64,000 nt of DNA from RPRB01 sp035519675 (GTDB lineage: Bacteria > Myxococcota > Myxococcia > Myxococcales > Myxococcaceae). A model generated the notes under the pieces. It was not told the origin of the DNA. It saw only the letters and a list, made by a program, of their open reading frames with translations, and ran no database searches. Made by a program: the position numbers and the translations under genes. The stretch's first letter is position 1; every line of letters starts with the position of its first letter. Shown piece after piece: positions 42,916-52,823 of this stretch. The stretch spans positions 62,001 to 126,000 of the forward strand of contig DATIWB010000013.1 of NCBI GenBank assembly GCA_035519675.1, written 5' to 3'.

Positions 42916-43308
42916 TCAACCGGGTGGGGCTGCTCCCCCGAGCTCCTGGCGGAGCGCGGCGCGGACGTCCTCGATCCGCACCCGGTGGTCGGCGGCCTTG
43001 AACACCACCCGGTCACCGCGCCGGATGACCAGCCCGTGGCTCTCGAAGCCCAGCGCCCGGACCTGCTCCGGCACCCCGGGGGCGAGGTGCTCCACCGTGC
43101 TCACCCGCACCGCTGGACCGAACTCGCTCGGAAGCCCGCTCACGGCGGACCGCACCTGCGCGCAGACGGGTCAGTCGCGCAGGTACCAGTACGTCACCTC
43201 CAGCGGAGGCTCCGGCCGGGCACACCCCAGCGCGAGCAGGAGCGCGAGGCCGGCCAGCCGCCGTGCGCCGCGGCTCAGTTCTGGGTGGCGTAGACGTAGT
43301 TCAGGCAC
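42916..43308 (-). CDS. Candidate selenoprotein: thioredoxin-like lipoprotein with UxxC motif (in-frame TGA)
   Basis: One frame runs from a GTG at 43308 to the TGA at 42916-42918, broken only by a TGA at 43171-43173. Read as selenocysteine it gives 130 residues: a signal sequence with a lipobox-like end (LALLLALGC, Cys29), a first beta strand (LEVTYWYLRD), then U46-P-V-C49, a UxxC redox motif in the right place for a thioredoxin fold. After the TGA the protein continues sensibly to EDVRAALRQELG. A short hairpin with a GUC/GGUC apex follows the TGA. The start overlaps the copper monooxygenase gene by 34 bases. Alternatives: two separate fragments, or a decayed CxxC gene. The 79-residue downstream part alone starts mid-fold and lacks a redox motif. 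Confidence 0.6.
43145..43153 (-). promoter_or_regulatory. Candidate bacterial SECIS-like hairpin apex
   Basis: On the minus strand, GCG (43153-43151) and CGC (43147-43145) pair around a GUC loop (43150-43148). Counting the TGA as bases 1-3, the GGUC lies at 23-26; in E. coli fdhF the apical GGUC lies at 22-25. The spacing fits the known bacterial requirement, but the lower stem is weak by eye. Confidence 0.4.
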
Positions 43309-44495
43309 ATCTCGTCCGTGGTCTTCTCGCCCCAGGTCACCGCCGCACCCGTCGGGTTGTCCCAGGTGCAGCTCAGCGACAGCTGCGTGCCGACGGTGAT
43401 GGGCAGCGGCGTGGAGAAGAAGTACGCCTGTTGCCAGTGGAAGTCCCACGAAGGGATGTCCACCAGGCAGCTGCTCCCGGCGTTCACCGTCACCTTCCGT
43501 CCCTTGGTGTGCATGTGGGGGATGACGCCCCAGAGCACGCCACTGGCCGGCGAGCCGATCTGGAACGTGGAGGTGTAGCCGCTGGCACCGGCGGGGATGC
43601 TGAAGCCGAGGTTCGCCAGGGGGAGGATCGCCGCCGGCCTGGCCACCGGTCCGCGGGCGAACTGCATCTGGACGCGGGTGGTGTCCGGCGCGCTCGGGCC
43701 CGCGGCCAGGTTGTAGTGGACCTGCATCACCACCACCTCGCCGGCCTGGAGCGGGATGCCGGTGGTCTCGGGGAAGCGGGTGGCCTGCGTGCCCGGCACC
43801 CAGCCCCCGAGCATGCGGGGAGTCCCCGACGTCCCCGGACCTCCGAAGCAGGTCCATCCCGGATCGGGATCCGTGGCGTCGGCGCTGAGCGCCTCGAGCG
43901 CGGTGGTGGCGAAGAGCAGCACGTGGTGCACCAGCTGGCGCTGGCCGGGCGCAACATCCACGCCGACCAGGGACTGGTTGCCGCTCAGGTGGGGGTCGAG
44001 CAGGAAGCAGTGGTAGTCGTCGCTCAGCGACGGGTCCGGCGCGTAAGGCTCGCTGGGGGTGAGCGTGAGGTCCACCCACTGCAGGCCTGCGTCCGGGGGC
44101 GAGAAGCTGACCGCCTTGCTCGGGTCTCCCTGGGGCGTCCCCCCTGTCGCCCAGGCCACCAGCGTGGCCACGTCCGCATCGCTCAGCCGGCGGGAGGCCT
44201 GGAGCGGCTGGCATCCCTCGGCCGGCTTCCACGGCGGCATCCGGCGGTTGCGGACGGCGTCGGCGACCGCCGCGGCGTGGGTCTGCGCATCGGCATAGGT
44301 CTCGAGCGGAAAGGGCGCGAAGCCGCCGGTGACGTGGCAGCTCTGGCAGTGCTGCTGGAACAGCGCCTGGACCTGGCCGTAGTAGGGAAGGACCTCCGCC
44401 CCCGAGTCCGGGGCGCCCACCGACGCGCCGCCACTGCACCCCCCAGCGAGCAGCAGCCCGAGGACCGAGAACGTGGGGGGCAAGGCACGCGTCAT
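43275..44495 (-). CDS. Cytochrome c-copper type II monooxygenase-like lipoprotein
   Basis: A 406-residue lipoprotein (LLLAGGC, Cys20). A small cytochrome c domain follows, with heme motif CQSCH (50-54) and a likely methionine ligand in RRMPPWKP. The rest has the copper sites of the peptidylglycine/dopamine monooxygenase fold: LVHHVLLF (His-His of the first site), VMQVHYN, PHMHTKG (His-x-His of the second site) and a late methionine in DEMCLNYVY. Eukaryotic relatives hydroxylate with ascorbate as donor; here the fused heme domain probably delivers electrons. The redox lipoprotein gene begins inside its 3' end. The substrate is unknown. Confidence 0.85.
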   Translation of the reverse strand: MTRALPPTFSVLGLLLAGGCSGGASVGAPDSGAEVLPYYGQVQALFQQHCQSCHVTGGFAPFPLETYADAQTHAAAVADAVRNRRMPPWKPAEGCQPLQASRRLSDADVATLVAWATGGTPQGDPSKAVSFSPPDAGLQWVDLTLTPSEPYAPDPSLSDDYHCFLLDPHLSGNQSLVGVDVAPGQRQLVHHVLLFATTALEALSADATDPDPGWTCFGGPGTSGTPRMLGGWVPGTQATRFPETTGIPLQAGEVVVMQVHYNLAAGPSAPDTTRVQMQFARGPVARPAAILPLANLGFSIPAGASGYTSTFQIGSPASGVLWGVIPHMHTKGRKVTVNAGSSCLVDIPSWDFHWQQAYFFSTPLPITVGTQLSLSCTWDNPTGAAVTWGEKTTDEMCLNYVYATQN

Positions 44496-44621
44496 CCGGT
44501 GCCCGAGCCTAGCCCAGGGCGCGCCCGGGGCCGGGGGGACGGCGTCGGTCGCCGACGCGCCGCGGCGCTCCGGGCTTCACCCGGGGGCCGCCGCTGATGA
44601 TAGTGACGCATTCCAGAACCC

Positions 44622-47600
44622 ATGGAATCGCCTGTGCTCTCGGTGTCCGACGCCCTCGCCGGCAAGCGCATCCTCCTGACGGGGAGCACCGGGTTCCTGG
44701 GCAAGGTCACCCTCTCGATGCTCCTCCATCGCTACGGGGGCGTGCTGGGGCGGGTCTGGGCGCTGGTGCGGCGCGGCTCGTCCAGCAGCGCCGAGGCCCG
44801 CTTCGTGGAGAAGGTGGTCCGGAGCGAGCCGTTCCAGCCGCTCCGGGACCACCATGGCGACGAGGAGGCCGAGGCCTTCGTCCGCGCCCGCTGCGCCGTG
44901 CTCGACGGCGACATCACCGATGCGCTGTTCGGCCTGTCCGACGACGAGCTCCGGATGCTGGCCGGCCAGGTGGACGTGGTCGTCAACTGCGCGGGCCTGG
45001 TCTCCTTCAACCCTCCGCTCGAGGTGGGGCTGAAGATCAACACCTACGGCGTCAAGAACGCCGTCGAGCTGTGCCAGCGGCTGGGGGTGCCGCTGGTCCA
45101 CGTCTCCACCGCCTTCGTGGTCGGCAACCGGAGCGGGCTGGTCTTCGAGGACGAGGAGATCGCCGGCTACTTCCCCCGGAAGGGCGAGCTGGACGGCCGC
45201 GACTTCTCGCTCCAGAACGAGCTCGATGACGCCGCCCGGCTGGTGAAGCGGCTCCGGGAGCAGGCCGAGGACCACGCGCTGACCTCCGAGTTCCGCGCCC
45301 GGGCGCTGGAACGGCTCGAGGAGGATGGCCGCGACGGCCGCGACGACAAGACGCTGCGGCTGGCGGTGGGCCGGGAGCGAAAGCTGTGGCTCACCCAGAA
45401 GCTGACCGACGCCGGGATGGAGCGCGCCCGCAGCTGGGGCTGGCCCAACACCTACACCTACACCAAGTCGCTCGGTGAGCAGGTCATCGCCGGGACGCCC
45501 GGCCTCAGCTACGCCATCGTCCGTCCGAGCATCGTGGAGAGCGCGCTCCGCTACCCGTTCCCGGGCTGGAACGAGGGCTTCACCACCTCGGCGCCGCTGG
45601 CCTTTGCCGGCCTCAAGGGACATCGGCTCATCCCGGCGGCCGAGCGCGCCATTCTGGACATCATCCCGGTGGACCTGGTGGCGGGCTCCCTGGTCGCCAT
45701 CACCGCCCGGGCGATGACCCGGCCCGAGCGGCGGGTGTACCAGCAGGCCTCGGGCGACTCGAATCCCTTCTACGCCCCGCGCTCGGTGGAGCTGGTGGGC
45801 CTCTACCGCCGCAAGCACTTCCGCGAGCGCGAGACCGGGAGCGCGCTCCTCAACGACGTGAAGAGCCGGCTCGAGCCGCAGCCGGTGTCCAAGCGCAGCT
45901 TCCTCGCCCGCTCCGCGCCGCTCTTCGCCACCGGGGCACGGCTGCTGCGCCAGGGCATCGAGGACCATGGGCCCCGCTGGGGGGCGCCGCGGGTCTCGGC
46001 CATGCTGGAGCGCGCCAGGGAGCAGCTGGAGCGGGTGGAGGAGCAGGCCTCGTCGCTCGCGTCGCTGATCGAGCTGTTCCTCCCCTTCCTCTGGGAGAAC
46101 CGCTACGTCTTCCGCTGCGACAACACCCGGGCGCTCTACGCGGCGATGGATCCGGAGGACGCGGCGAAGATTCCCTGGGACCCGCACGGCATCGACTGGC
46201 GGCGGTACTTCCTCGAGGTCCACCTCCCCGGTCTCGAGAAGTGGGTGTTCCCGGGCCTGGAGGAGGAGCGCGAGCGCCGCAAGGCCATTCACGCCCACCG
46301 GGATCTCCTCGAGCTGTTCGACTCCGCGGTGCACACCTACCGGCACCGGGTGGCCTTCCGCCGGGTGGAGGACGATCGCGAGGAACGCTTCACCTACGGC
46401 GAGGTGCACCGCTGGGCCGCCCGCGTGGGAAGCTTCCTCCTCCGGAGCGGGGTCAAGCAGGGCGACCGGGTGCTGCTGGTCTCCGAGAACCGCCCCGAGT
46501 GGCCCATCGCCTACTTCGGAATCCTCCGCGCCGGCGCCACCGTCGTCCCGGTGGACCCGGCCTCGAGCGAGTCCGAGGTGGTCAACATCGTCCGCCGCAG
46601 CCAGGCACGGGTGGTGCTCCTCTCCGAGGACGCGGCGCAGGACCTCGCCGGCCTCTGGCGCACGCTCTCCGAGCACTCGCTGGAGGTGAGCCTGGCCACG
46701 CTGGCCCAGGCGATGGAGGGCGACGTCGGGCAGCCGGGGCGCATCGGTCCGGTGCGGAAGAGCGCTGCCCCGGACGACGTGGCCTCGCTCATCTTCACCT
46801 CCGGGACCACCGGGACGCCCAAGGGGGTGATGCTCACCCACCGGAACTTTGCCTCGCTGGTGCCGAAGCTTGCCGCCTCCTTCGACTTCGGCGTGGGCGA
46901 CGGGCTGCTCTCCGTCCTCCCGCTGCACCACACCTTCGAGTTCTCCGCGGGGCTCCTCACCCCGTTCAGCCGTGGCGCCGAGGTGACCTACCTCGACGAG
47001 CTCACCACCGACCGGCTGGGCGAGGTGCTCGAGTCGGGGCACGTCACGGCGATGATCGGCGTGCCCGCGCTGTGGACGCTGTTCTACCGGAAGATCACCC
47101 AGGAGCTGACGGCGAAGCCGGCCATCCTCGAGCAGGCGATGCGGGCGCTGATGTCCGCCCACGGCTCGCTGCGGAACCGCAGGAACGTGAACCTCGGCAA
47201 GCTGCTGTTCTGGCCGGTCCACAGAAAGTTCGGGGGCCGCATCAAGTTCCTGATCTCCGGCGGGTCGGCGCTGCCGGACGAGGTGCACAAGGCCTTCCAT
47301 GACCTCGGCTTCGACCTGGCCGAGGGCTACGGCCTGACCGAGGCCTCGCCGGTGCTCAGCGTGCAGGCTCCGGGGAACAAGCGGGCGCCGGGGAGCGTGG
47401 GCAAGGCGCTGCCCGGCATCGAGCTGCGCATCGACCACCCGGACAACGAGGGCATCGGCGAGGTCTGCGCGCGCGGCCCGAACGTGATGGCCGGCTACTT
47501 CGCCGATCGCGAGGCCACCGATGCCACGCTCGTCGAGGGCTGGCTCCACACCGGCGACCTGGGACGGCTCGAGGCCGACGGGCAGCTGTACCTGGTGGGG

Positions 47601-49022
47601 CGCAAGAAGGACGTCATCATCGACGCCAATGGGAAGAACGCCTACCCCGACGAGCTGGAGGAGGCCTACGGCGACCACCCGTCGATCAAGGAGCTCTCGG
47701 TGGTGGGGCTTCCGGACGATGCGGGCGGGGAGACGGTGGCCTGCCTCTGCGTGCCGGAGTACGGGGAGCGGAATCGCGAGGAGGTGCGGGCGGAGCTGGA
47801 GGAGCACTTCCGCCGGGTCTCGTCCGAGCTGCCCTTCCACCGGCGCATCAAGGTGCTGCGCTTCTGGGACGGCGAGTTGCCGAAGACCAGCACCCGGAAG
47901 GTGAAGCGCAAGCTGGTGGTGGAGGAGCTGCGGAGGCTGGAGAAGCTCGCCGCCTCCGGAGAGAAGGCCCGGCCCGCCGCGCACGGCGGCTCCACCGACT
48001 GGCTCCAGCGGCTCGTCGCCGAGGTCATCGGCAAGCCGGCCAGCGAGGTCCGGCCCGAGTCACGGCTCTCCGCCGACCTGGGATTCGACTCGCTGATGCT
48101 GACCGAGCTGTCGGTGGCGCTCGAGGCCGCGGGCATCGCCCTCCCGGAGGCGGGGGACCTCTCGGGGGTGGAGACAGTGAAGGACCTGGCGCGCCTGCTG
48201 GGGAGCGCCGCTCGGCGCCTGGCCGAGCCCGCCGAGGGCGTGGAGCCGGCGCCGATCGAGGCCGAGCCCGGCAGCCGGGAGATCCCCGTGCCCGCGCCAG
48301 TGGCCACGCTCGGCCGCACCATGCTGGATCTCTGGCAGAAGGCGATGTTCGGCGGGGTCTTCGACGTGAAGGTGACCGGACAGGCCTACGTGCCGCAGAG
48401 CGGGAACTTCCTGGTCATCGCCAACCACAGCTCGCACCTGGACATGGGGCTGGTGAAGTACGCCCTGGGCGAGCAGGGCGGGCGGATGGCCTCCCTGGCC
48501 GCCCGCGACTACTTCTTCGACACGCCGCTCAAGCGGGCCTGGTTCGAGAACTTCACCAACCTCATCCCCATGGACCGCCACGGGAGCCTGCGCGAGTCGC
48601 TGCGGCTGGCGGGCGAGGCGCTCCAGAACGGCTACCACCTCCTCATCTTCCCCGAGGGAACGCGCTCGCCGGACGGGCAGATGCGCGACTTCTACCCGAC
48701 GCTGGGTTACCTCGCGCTCACCTACGGGGTGGACATCGTCCCCGTCCACATCCACGGCGCGTACGAGGCGCTGCCCAAGGGGAGCATGCTCCCGAAGCAG
48801 AAGGAGATCTCGGTCCGCATCGGGCCCCCCCTCGGGATCGGCGAGCTGCGTCGGCGCGCCCGGGGGCTCGCCCGGAGCGAGAGCTACCGGCTGGTGACCC
48901 GCATCGCCGAGGAGGCGGTGAAGCGGCTGCGGGAAGGCGGCGTGTTCTGGCTCGAGCCCGACGTGGAGCTGGCGCCGGCTCCGGTGCGTCCGCGGCGGAG
49001 CTCGGGCGGGGGACCGAGGTGA
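44622..49022 (+). CDS. elbD: ElbD-like multidomain enzyme: acyl reductase, AMP ligase, ACP, PlsC acyltransferase
   Basis: A 1466-residue protein with four parts in order. Residues ~10-460 are a fatty acyl reductase (NAD site LLTGSTGFLGKVTL; YxxxK at 278-282). Residues ~540-1105 are an acyl-AMP ligase (TSGTTGTPKG 726-735; GYGLTEASP; KTSTRKVKRK). Residues ~1115-1190 are an acyl carrier protein with phosphopantetheine Ser1157 in GFDSLM. Residues ~1230-1450 are a PlsC acyltransferase (HSSHLD, His1269/Asp1274; FPEGTRS). This order matches ElbD of Myxococcus xanthus, required for ether-lipid synthesis during development. The activated acyl chain could be reduced and used for lipid assembly in one protein. 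It is followed by a GTGA-coupled SDR gene. Confidence 0.85.
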   Translation: MESPVLSVSDALAGKRILLTGSTGFLGKVTLSMLLHRYGGVLGRVWALVRRGSSSSAEARFVEKVVRSEPFQPLRDHHGDEEAEAFVRARCAVLDGDITDALFGLSDDELRMLAGQVDVVVNCAGLVSFNPPLEVGLKINTYGVKNAVELCQRLGVPLVHVSTAFVVGNRSGLVFEDEEIAGYFPRKGELDGRDFSLQNELDDAARLVKRLREQAEDHALTSEFRARALERLEEDGRDGRDDKTLRLAVGRERKLWLTQKLTDAGMERARSWGWPNTYTYTKSLGEQVIAGTPGLSYAIVRPSIVESALRYPFPGWNEGFTTSAPLAFAGLKGHRLIPAAERAILDIIPVDLVAGSLVAITARAMTRPERRVYQQASGDSNPFYAPRSVELVGLYRRKHFRERETGSALLNDVKSRLEPQPVSKRSFLARSAPLFATGARLLRQGIEDHGPRWGAPRVSAMLERAREQLERVEEQASSLASLIELFLPFLWENRYVFRCDNTRALYAAMDPEDAAKIPWDPHGIDWRRYFLEVHLPGLEKWVFPGLEEERERRKAIHAHRDLLELFDSAVHTYRHRVAFRRVEDDREERFTYGEVHRWAARVGSFLLRSGVKQGDRVLLVSENRPEWPIAYFGILRAGATVVPVDPASSESEVVNIVRRSQARVVLLSEDAAQDLAGLWRTLSEHSLEVSLATLAQAMEGDVGQPGRIGPVRKSAAPDDVASLIFTSGTTGTPKGVMLTHRNFASLVPKLAASFDFGVGDGLLSVLPLHHTFEFSAGLLTPFSRGAEVTYLDELTTDRLGEVLESGHVTAMIGVPALWTLFYRKITQELTAKPAILEQAMRALMSAHGSLRNRRNVNLGKLLFWPVHRKFGGRIKFLISGGSALPDEVHKAFHDLGFDLAEGYGLTEASPVLSVQAPGNKRAPGSVGKALPGIELRIDHPDNEGIGEVCARGPNVMAGYFADREATDATLVEGWLHTGDLGRLEADGQLYLVGRKKDVIIDANGKNAYPDELEEAYGDHPSIKELSVVGLPDDAGGETVACLCVPEYGERNREEVRAELEEHFRRVSSELPFHRRIKVLRFWDGELPKTSTRKVKRKLVVEELRRLEKLAASGEKARPAAHGGSTDWLQRLVAEVIGKPASEVRPESRLSADLGFDSLMLTELSVALEAAGIALPEAGDLSGVETVKDLARLLGSAARRLAEPAEGVEPAPIEAEPGSREIPVPAPVATLGRTMLDLWQKAMFGGVFDVKVTGQAYVPQSGNFLVIANHSSHLDMGLVKYALGEQGGRMASLAARDYFFDTPLKRAWFENFTNLIPMDRHGSLRESLRLAGEALQNGYHLLIFPEGTRSPDGQMRDFYPTLGYLALTYGVDIVPVHIHGAYEALPKGSMLPKQKEISVRIGPPLGIGELRRRARGLARSESYRLVTRIAEEAVKRLREGGVFWLEPDVELAPAPVRPRRSSGGGPR

Positions 49023-50059
49023 GCGGGGGCCGGAGCATCCTGGTCACCGGTGCCACCGGCTTCCTCGGCAGGGCCCTCGTCCCGCGGCTGTCGGCGGCCG
49101 GGCACCGCATCCGGATGCTGGGGCGGAGCGCCCCCGGCGCGGAGCTGCTCGCCCACGGGGAGTTCGTGCAGGGGGACCTCGGCGACCGGGCGGCGGTGAA
49201 GCGGGCACTCAGCGGCGTCGAGGTGCTGTACCACCTGGCGGGGAGGGTCTCCTTCGATCCTGCCGACGGGCCGGCGATGTACCGGCTGCACGTCGCCGGG
49301 ACGCGCGGGCTGCTGGAGGAGGTTCGGGCGCGCGGAGGCCTGGAGCGGATGGTGCTCGCCTCGACCAGCGGGACCACCGCGGTGTCCCGCACCGAGCGGG
49401 TGGCGACCGAGGAGGACCTTCCGCCGGTGGAGATCGTCGGCCGCTGGCCGTACTACCTCTCCAAGATCTACGAGGAGAAGCTGGTCCTGGAGTACGGCAG
49501 CAAGCACCGGCTCCCGGTGGTGGTTCTCAACCCCAGCCTGCTCCTCGGACCCGGCGACGAGCGGCTGTCGTCCACCTGGACGGTGATGAAGTTCCTCCAG
49601 CGGGACCTCCCGTCGATGCCCAACGGCGGCATCAGCTTCGTCGACGTGCGCGATGCGGCGGAGGCCTTCGTGGCCGCGCTCGACCGGGGCGAGCCGGGAG
49701 GCAAGCACCTGCTGGGGATCAACATGTCGATGTCCGAGTTCTTCGGCCGGCTGGAGCGCCTCTCCGGCGTCAGCGCGCCGCGACTCCGGCTCCCCTCGAA
49801 GGTCAACGTGGCCGGGGCGAAGCTGCTGCAGAAGCTGGCCGAGGCCCGCGGGCGCCAGCCGGCGCTGGACGCGGCAAGCGTGGACATCGCCGAGCACTGG
49901 TTCTGGGTGGATGCGCGGAAGGCGGAGCGAGCGCTGGGTTTCGTCGCCCGTGATCCTCAAGAAACGCTGCGGGACACGGTGCTGGATCTGCTCTCACGGA
50001 TGCCCCAGAAGCAGTGGCCGGGGACCAAGGGCCGGCTGGCGAGCCTCCGGCGGAGCTGA
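49019..50059 (+). CDS. Extended SDR (NAD-dependent epimerase/dehydratase-like) linked to the ElbD-like gene
   Basis: A 346-residue Rossmann protein. NAD(P) motif is TGATGFLGRALVPRL; then YHLAGRVSF, the serine region LASTSGTTAV and the catalytic pair YYLSKIYEEK (YxxxK). It resembles dihydroflavonol reductase/3-beta-hydroxysteroid dehydrogenase-type extended SDRs rather than nucleotide-sugar enzymes. The GTG start overlaps the stop of the ElbD-like gene, so it probably reduces or oxidises an intermediate of the same lipid pathway. Confidence 0.87.
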   Translation: MSGGRSILVTGATGFLGRALVPRLSAAGHRIRMLGRSAPGAELLAHGEFVQGDLGDRAAVKRALSGVEVLYHLAGRVSFDPADGPAMYRLHVAGTRGLLEEVRARGGLERMVLASTSGTTAVSRTERVATEEDLPPVEIVGRWPYYLSKIYEEKLVLEYGSKHRLPVVVLNPSLLLGPGDERLSSTWTVMKFLQRDLPSMPNGGISFVDVRDAAEAFVAALDRGEPGGKHLLGINMSMSEFFGRLERLSGVSAPRLRLPSKVNVAGAKLLQKLAEARGRQPALDAASVDIAEHWFWVDARKAERALGFVARDPQETLRDTVLDLLSRMPQKQWPGTKGRLASLRRS

Positions 50060-50102
50060 CGCATCTCGAACCGCTGCTACCCGCGGTGCAGCTCCTCTGC
50101 CC

Positions 50103-50300
50103 TCATTCGGTCTGCGCGACCTGAGCGACCACCCCCGGCGCGCCGGCGCTGGTGACGCGGTAGGCGCTGTAGAGCGCACCGTGCCCACCCAGCCAGACGC
50201 CGATCAGCAGCCCACCCACGGCGAGGATGCCCAGCCCGCGGGCGCGGGCGATCTCCTCGAAAGACTTCAGCGAGCTCTGCGGATGGTGTGAGGTCTTCAT
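50103..50300 (-). CDS. Small single-pass membrane protein (sigma-54 module, copy 1)
   Basis: 65 residues. ATG at 50300 has GGAG 6 bases upstream. A basic/polar head is followed by one membrane helix (about 23-47: LGILAVGGLLIGVWLGGH) and a short polar tail, predicted N-in. It resembles the two small proteins at 52095 and 52523 in size, layout and helix pattern. A -24/-12 type promoter lies upstream. Function unknown; it could be a membrane regulator or stress protein. Confidence 0.6.
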   Translation of the reverse strand: MKTSHHPQSSLKSFEEIARARGLGILAVGGLLIGVWLGGHGALYSAYRVTSAGAPGVVAQVAQTE

Positions 50301-50357
50301 GACGGTCTCCGGTCGAAGGCTTGGCCGGTGTCTTTCCCGGCCACGGCAGGAACGGAT

Positions 50358-50373
50358 TGCACCCCCGGGGCCA
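50358..50373 (-). promoter_or_regulatory. Candidate sigma-54 promoter of small membrane protein 1
   Basis: On the minus strand TGG (50373-50371), ten bases, then GCA (50360-50358), preceded by T: TGGCCCCGGGGGTGCA. The GG-N10-GC spacing is that of -24/-12 promoters. It lies 57 bases before the ATG at 50300. Confidence 0.55.
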
Positions 50374-50511
50374 GCTCGAAAACGATCCATCTATTTGATT
50401 TTACAGGGCTCTCACCTCTCCCGAGTTGCGCCCGGGGCGACGCGGCCGGGATCGCCGTTGCGCAGCCGGCCACGGCGTCGCCTTGGTGGTGGGGTCCAGG
50501 TAGGTTCACGC

Positions 50512-51924
<1,413 letters not shown>

Positions 51925-52036
51925 GCATCCCGTTGCACGGGGCCGTTCCATTTCCGGCGCGGGCGTCGCCGCGGCTGCAACGGGTCCAGGTGTGCGCCGA
52001 TCATGGAACCCCCTGCAACCACGTGCTCACCGGGGC

Positions 52037-52052
52037 CGGCACGCCCGCTGCA
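52037..52052 (+). promoter_or_regulatory. Candidate sigma-54 promoter of small membrane protein 2
   Basis: CGGCACGCCCGCTGCA: GG at 52038-52039, ten bases, GC at 52050-52051, close to the TGGCACG-N4-TTGCA consensus. It lies 43 bases before the ATG at 52095. Confidence 0.6.
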
Positions 52053-52094
52053 CTGGGACCCGGGCAGGCAATGCCGCCCGCAGGAGAGACGACG

Positions 52095-52259
52095 ATGACC
52101 GCCCAGACCCAGTCCGCTTCCCACATCTTCCAGACCTCACGCCGGCGCTCGTACGGGCTCCTGCTCGGAGTCCTCCTGGTGCTCGGCTACTTCGGCAGCG
52201 CCGCGATCCTCATCCGCGACTACTCCGCGACACCCTCGGACTTCGAGCAGGTCGCCTGA
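52095..52259 (+). CDS. Small single-pass membrane protein (sigma-54 module, copy 2)
   Basis: 54 residues. ATG at 52095 follows CAGGAGAG at 52081-52088. Layout: polar head with a basic cluster (TSRRRS), one membrane helix (about 20-41: GLLLGVLLVLGYFGSAAILI), and a short acidic tail. The helix aligns by eye with copy 3 (LLxGVLLVxGYxGxxAxLI). It is too short for an enzyme. It is followed by a perfect hairpin. Function unknown. Confidence 0.65.
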   Translation: MTAQTQSASHIFQTSRRRSYGLLLGVLLVLGYFGSAAILIRDYSATPSDFEQVA

Positions 52260-52287
52260 GAGCGACCCCACTGCTGGCGGCACCCCC

Positions 52288-52320
52288 GCGGCCCGGGACG
52301 AATCCACCGTCCCGGGCCGC
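52288..52320 (+). terminator. Strong hairpin after small membrane protein 2
   Basis: A perfect 12-base inverted repeat (GCGGCCCGGGAC at 52288-52299; GTCCCGGGCCGC at 52309-52320) with a 9-base loop, 28 bases after the stop. No T-run follows, so it may be a terminator aided by Rho or an RNA-stability element. Confidence 0.5.
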
Positions 52321-52470
52321 CGTGTCTTCGGCGACGCGACACCGGAACCAGGCCCTCGTTGCATCGGGCGCCACACCCGAGACCGGCGGTGTCACTTCCG
52401 GAGCAATCGGGGGAGCTCCCAGAGGCCCTCAAGCACCCGCAACTCCGCGGATGAGCGACCGGTTCGAGGC

Positions 52471-52486
52471 TGGCATCGCCGCTGCA
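52471..52486 (+). promoter_or_regulatory. Candidate sigma-54 promoter of small membrane protein 3
   Basis: TGGCATCGCCGCTGCA: GG at 52472-52473, ten bases, GC at 52484-52485. It is the best -24/-12 match of the three and lies 37 bases before the ATG at 52523. Confidence 0.6.
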
Positions 52487-52522
52487 ACACCCCTGGCTCG
52501 TCGAGAGACACCGGAGGACCCC

Positions 52523-52699
52523 ATGAAGCCCGAGAACACCAGCTCCAACCCCCAGCTGTTCCGCTCCTCTCGTCGCTGGAGCCCCATCCCCTTCCTCCTG
52601 AGCGGCGTGCTCCTCGTCGCCGGGTACGTGGGTGCCAGCGCCGTGCTGATCGACAACTACACCAACCACACCGCCCAGGTGGGCGGGCCGAGGGCCTGA
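52523..52699 (+). CDS. Small single-pass membrane protein (sigma-54 module, copy 3)
   Basis: 58 residues. ATG at 52523 has GGAGG at 52513-52517. A polar head with SSRRW is followed by one membrane helix (about 22-43: IPFLLSGVLLVAGYVGASAV) and the tail LIDNYTNHTAQ. It is the closest relative of copy 2 in this window, suggesting local duplication. No enzymatic motif. Function unknown. Confidence 0.65.
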   Translation: MKPENTSSNPQLFRSSRRWSPIPFLLSGVLLVAGYVGASAVLIDNYTNHTAQVGGPRA

Positions 52700-52823
52700 A
52701 CGGAGAGCGGGAACCTCGGGGGGGACCCGGAGGCAGCGGAACGAGGCGCAGACCCTGTCCCCTCCTGCGCTCGGACTCGTGGGGAGAACCGCCGCACTCC
52801 GGGACCCCATTTTTCTCTGCCAC

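Noticed and set aside
42916..43155. A separate 79-residue gene starting at GTG 43155
   Set aside because: It begins in the middle of a thioredoxin-like fold with no ribosome site, and the same frame continues upstream through the TGA into a lipoprotein signal. The joined reading explains more.
50447..50462. Sigma-54-like element upstream of the FHA activator
   Set aside because: GG-N10-GC spacing and TTGC are present, but the -24 half (CGGGAT) is poor. It was not counted with the three better sites.
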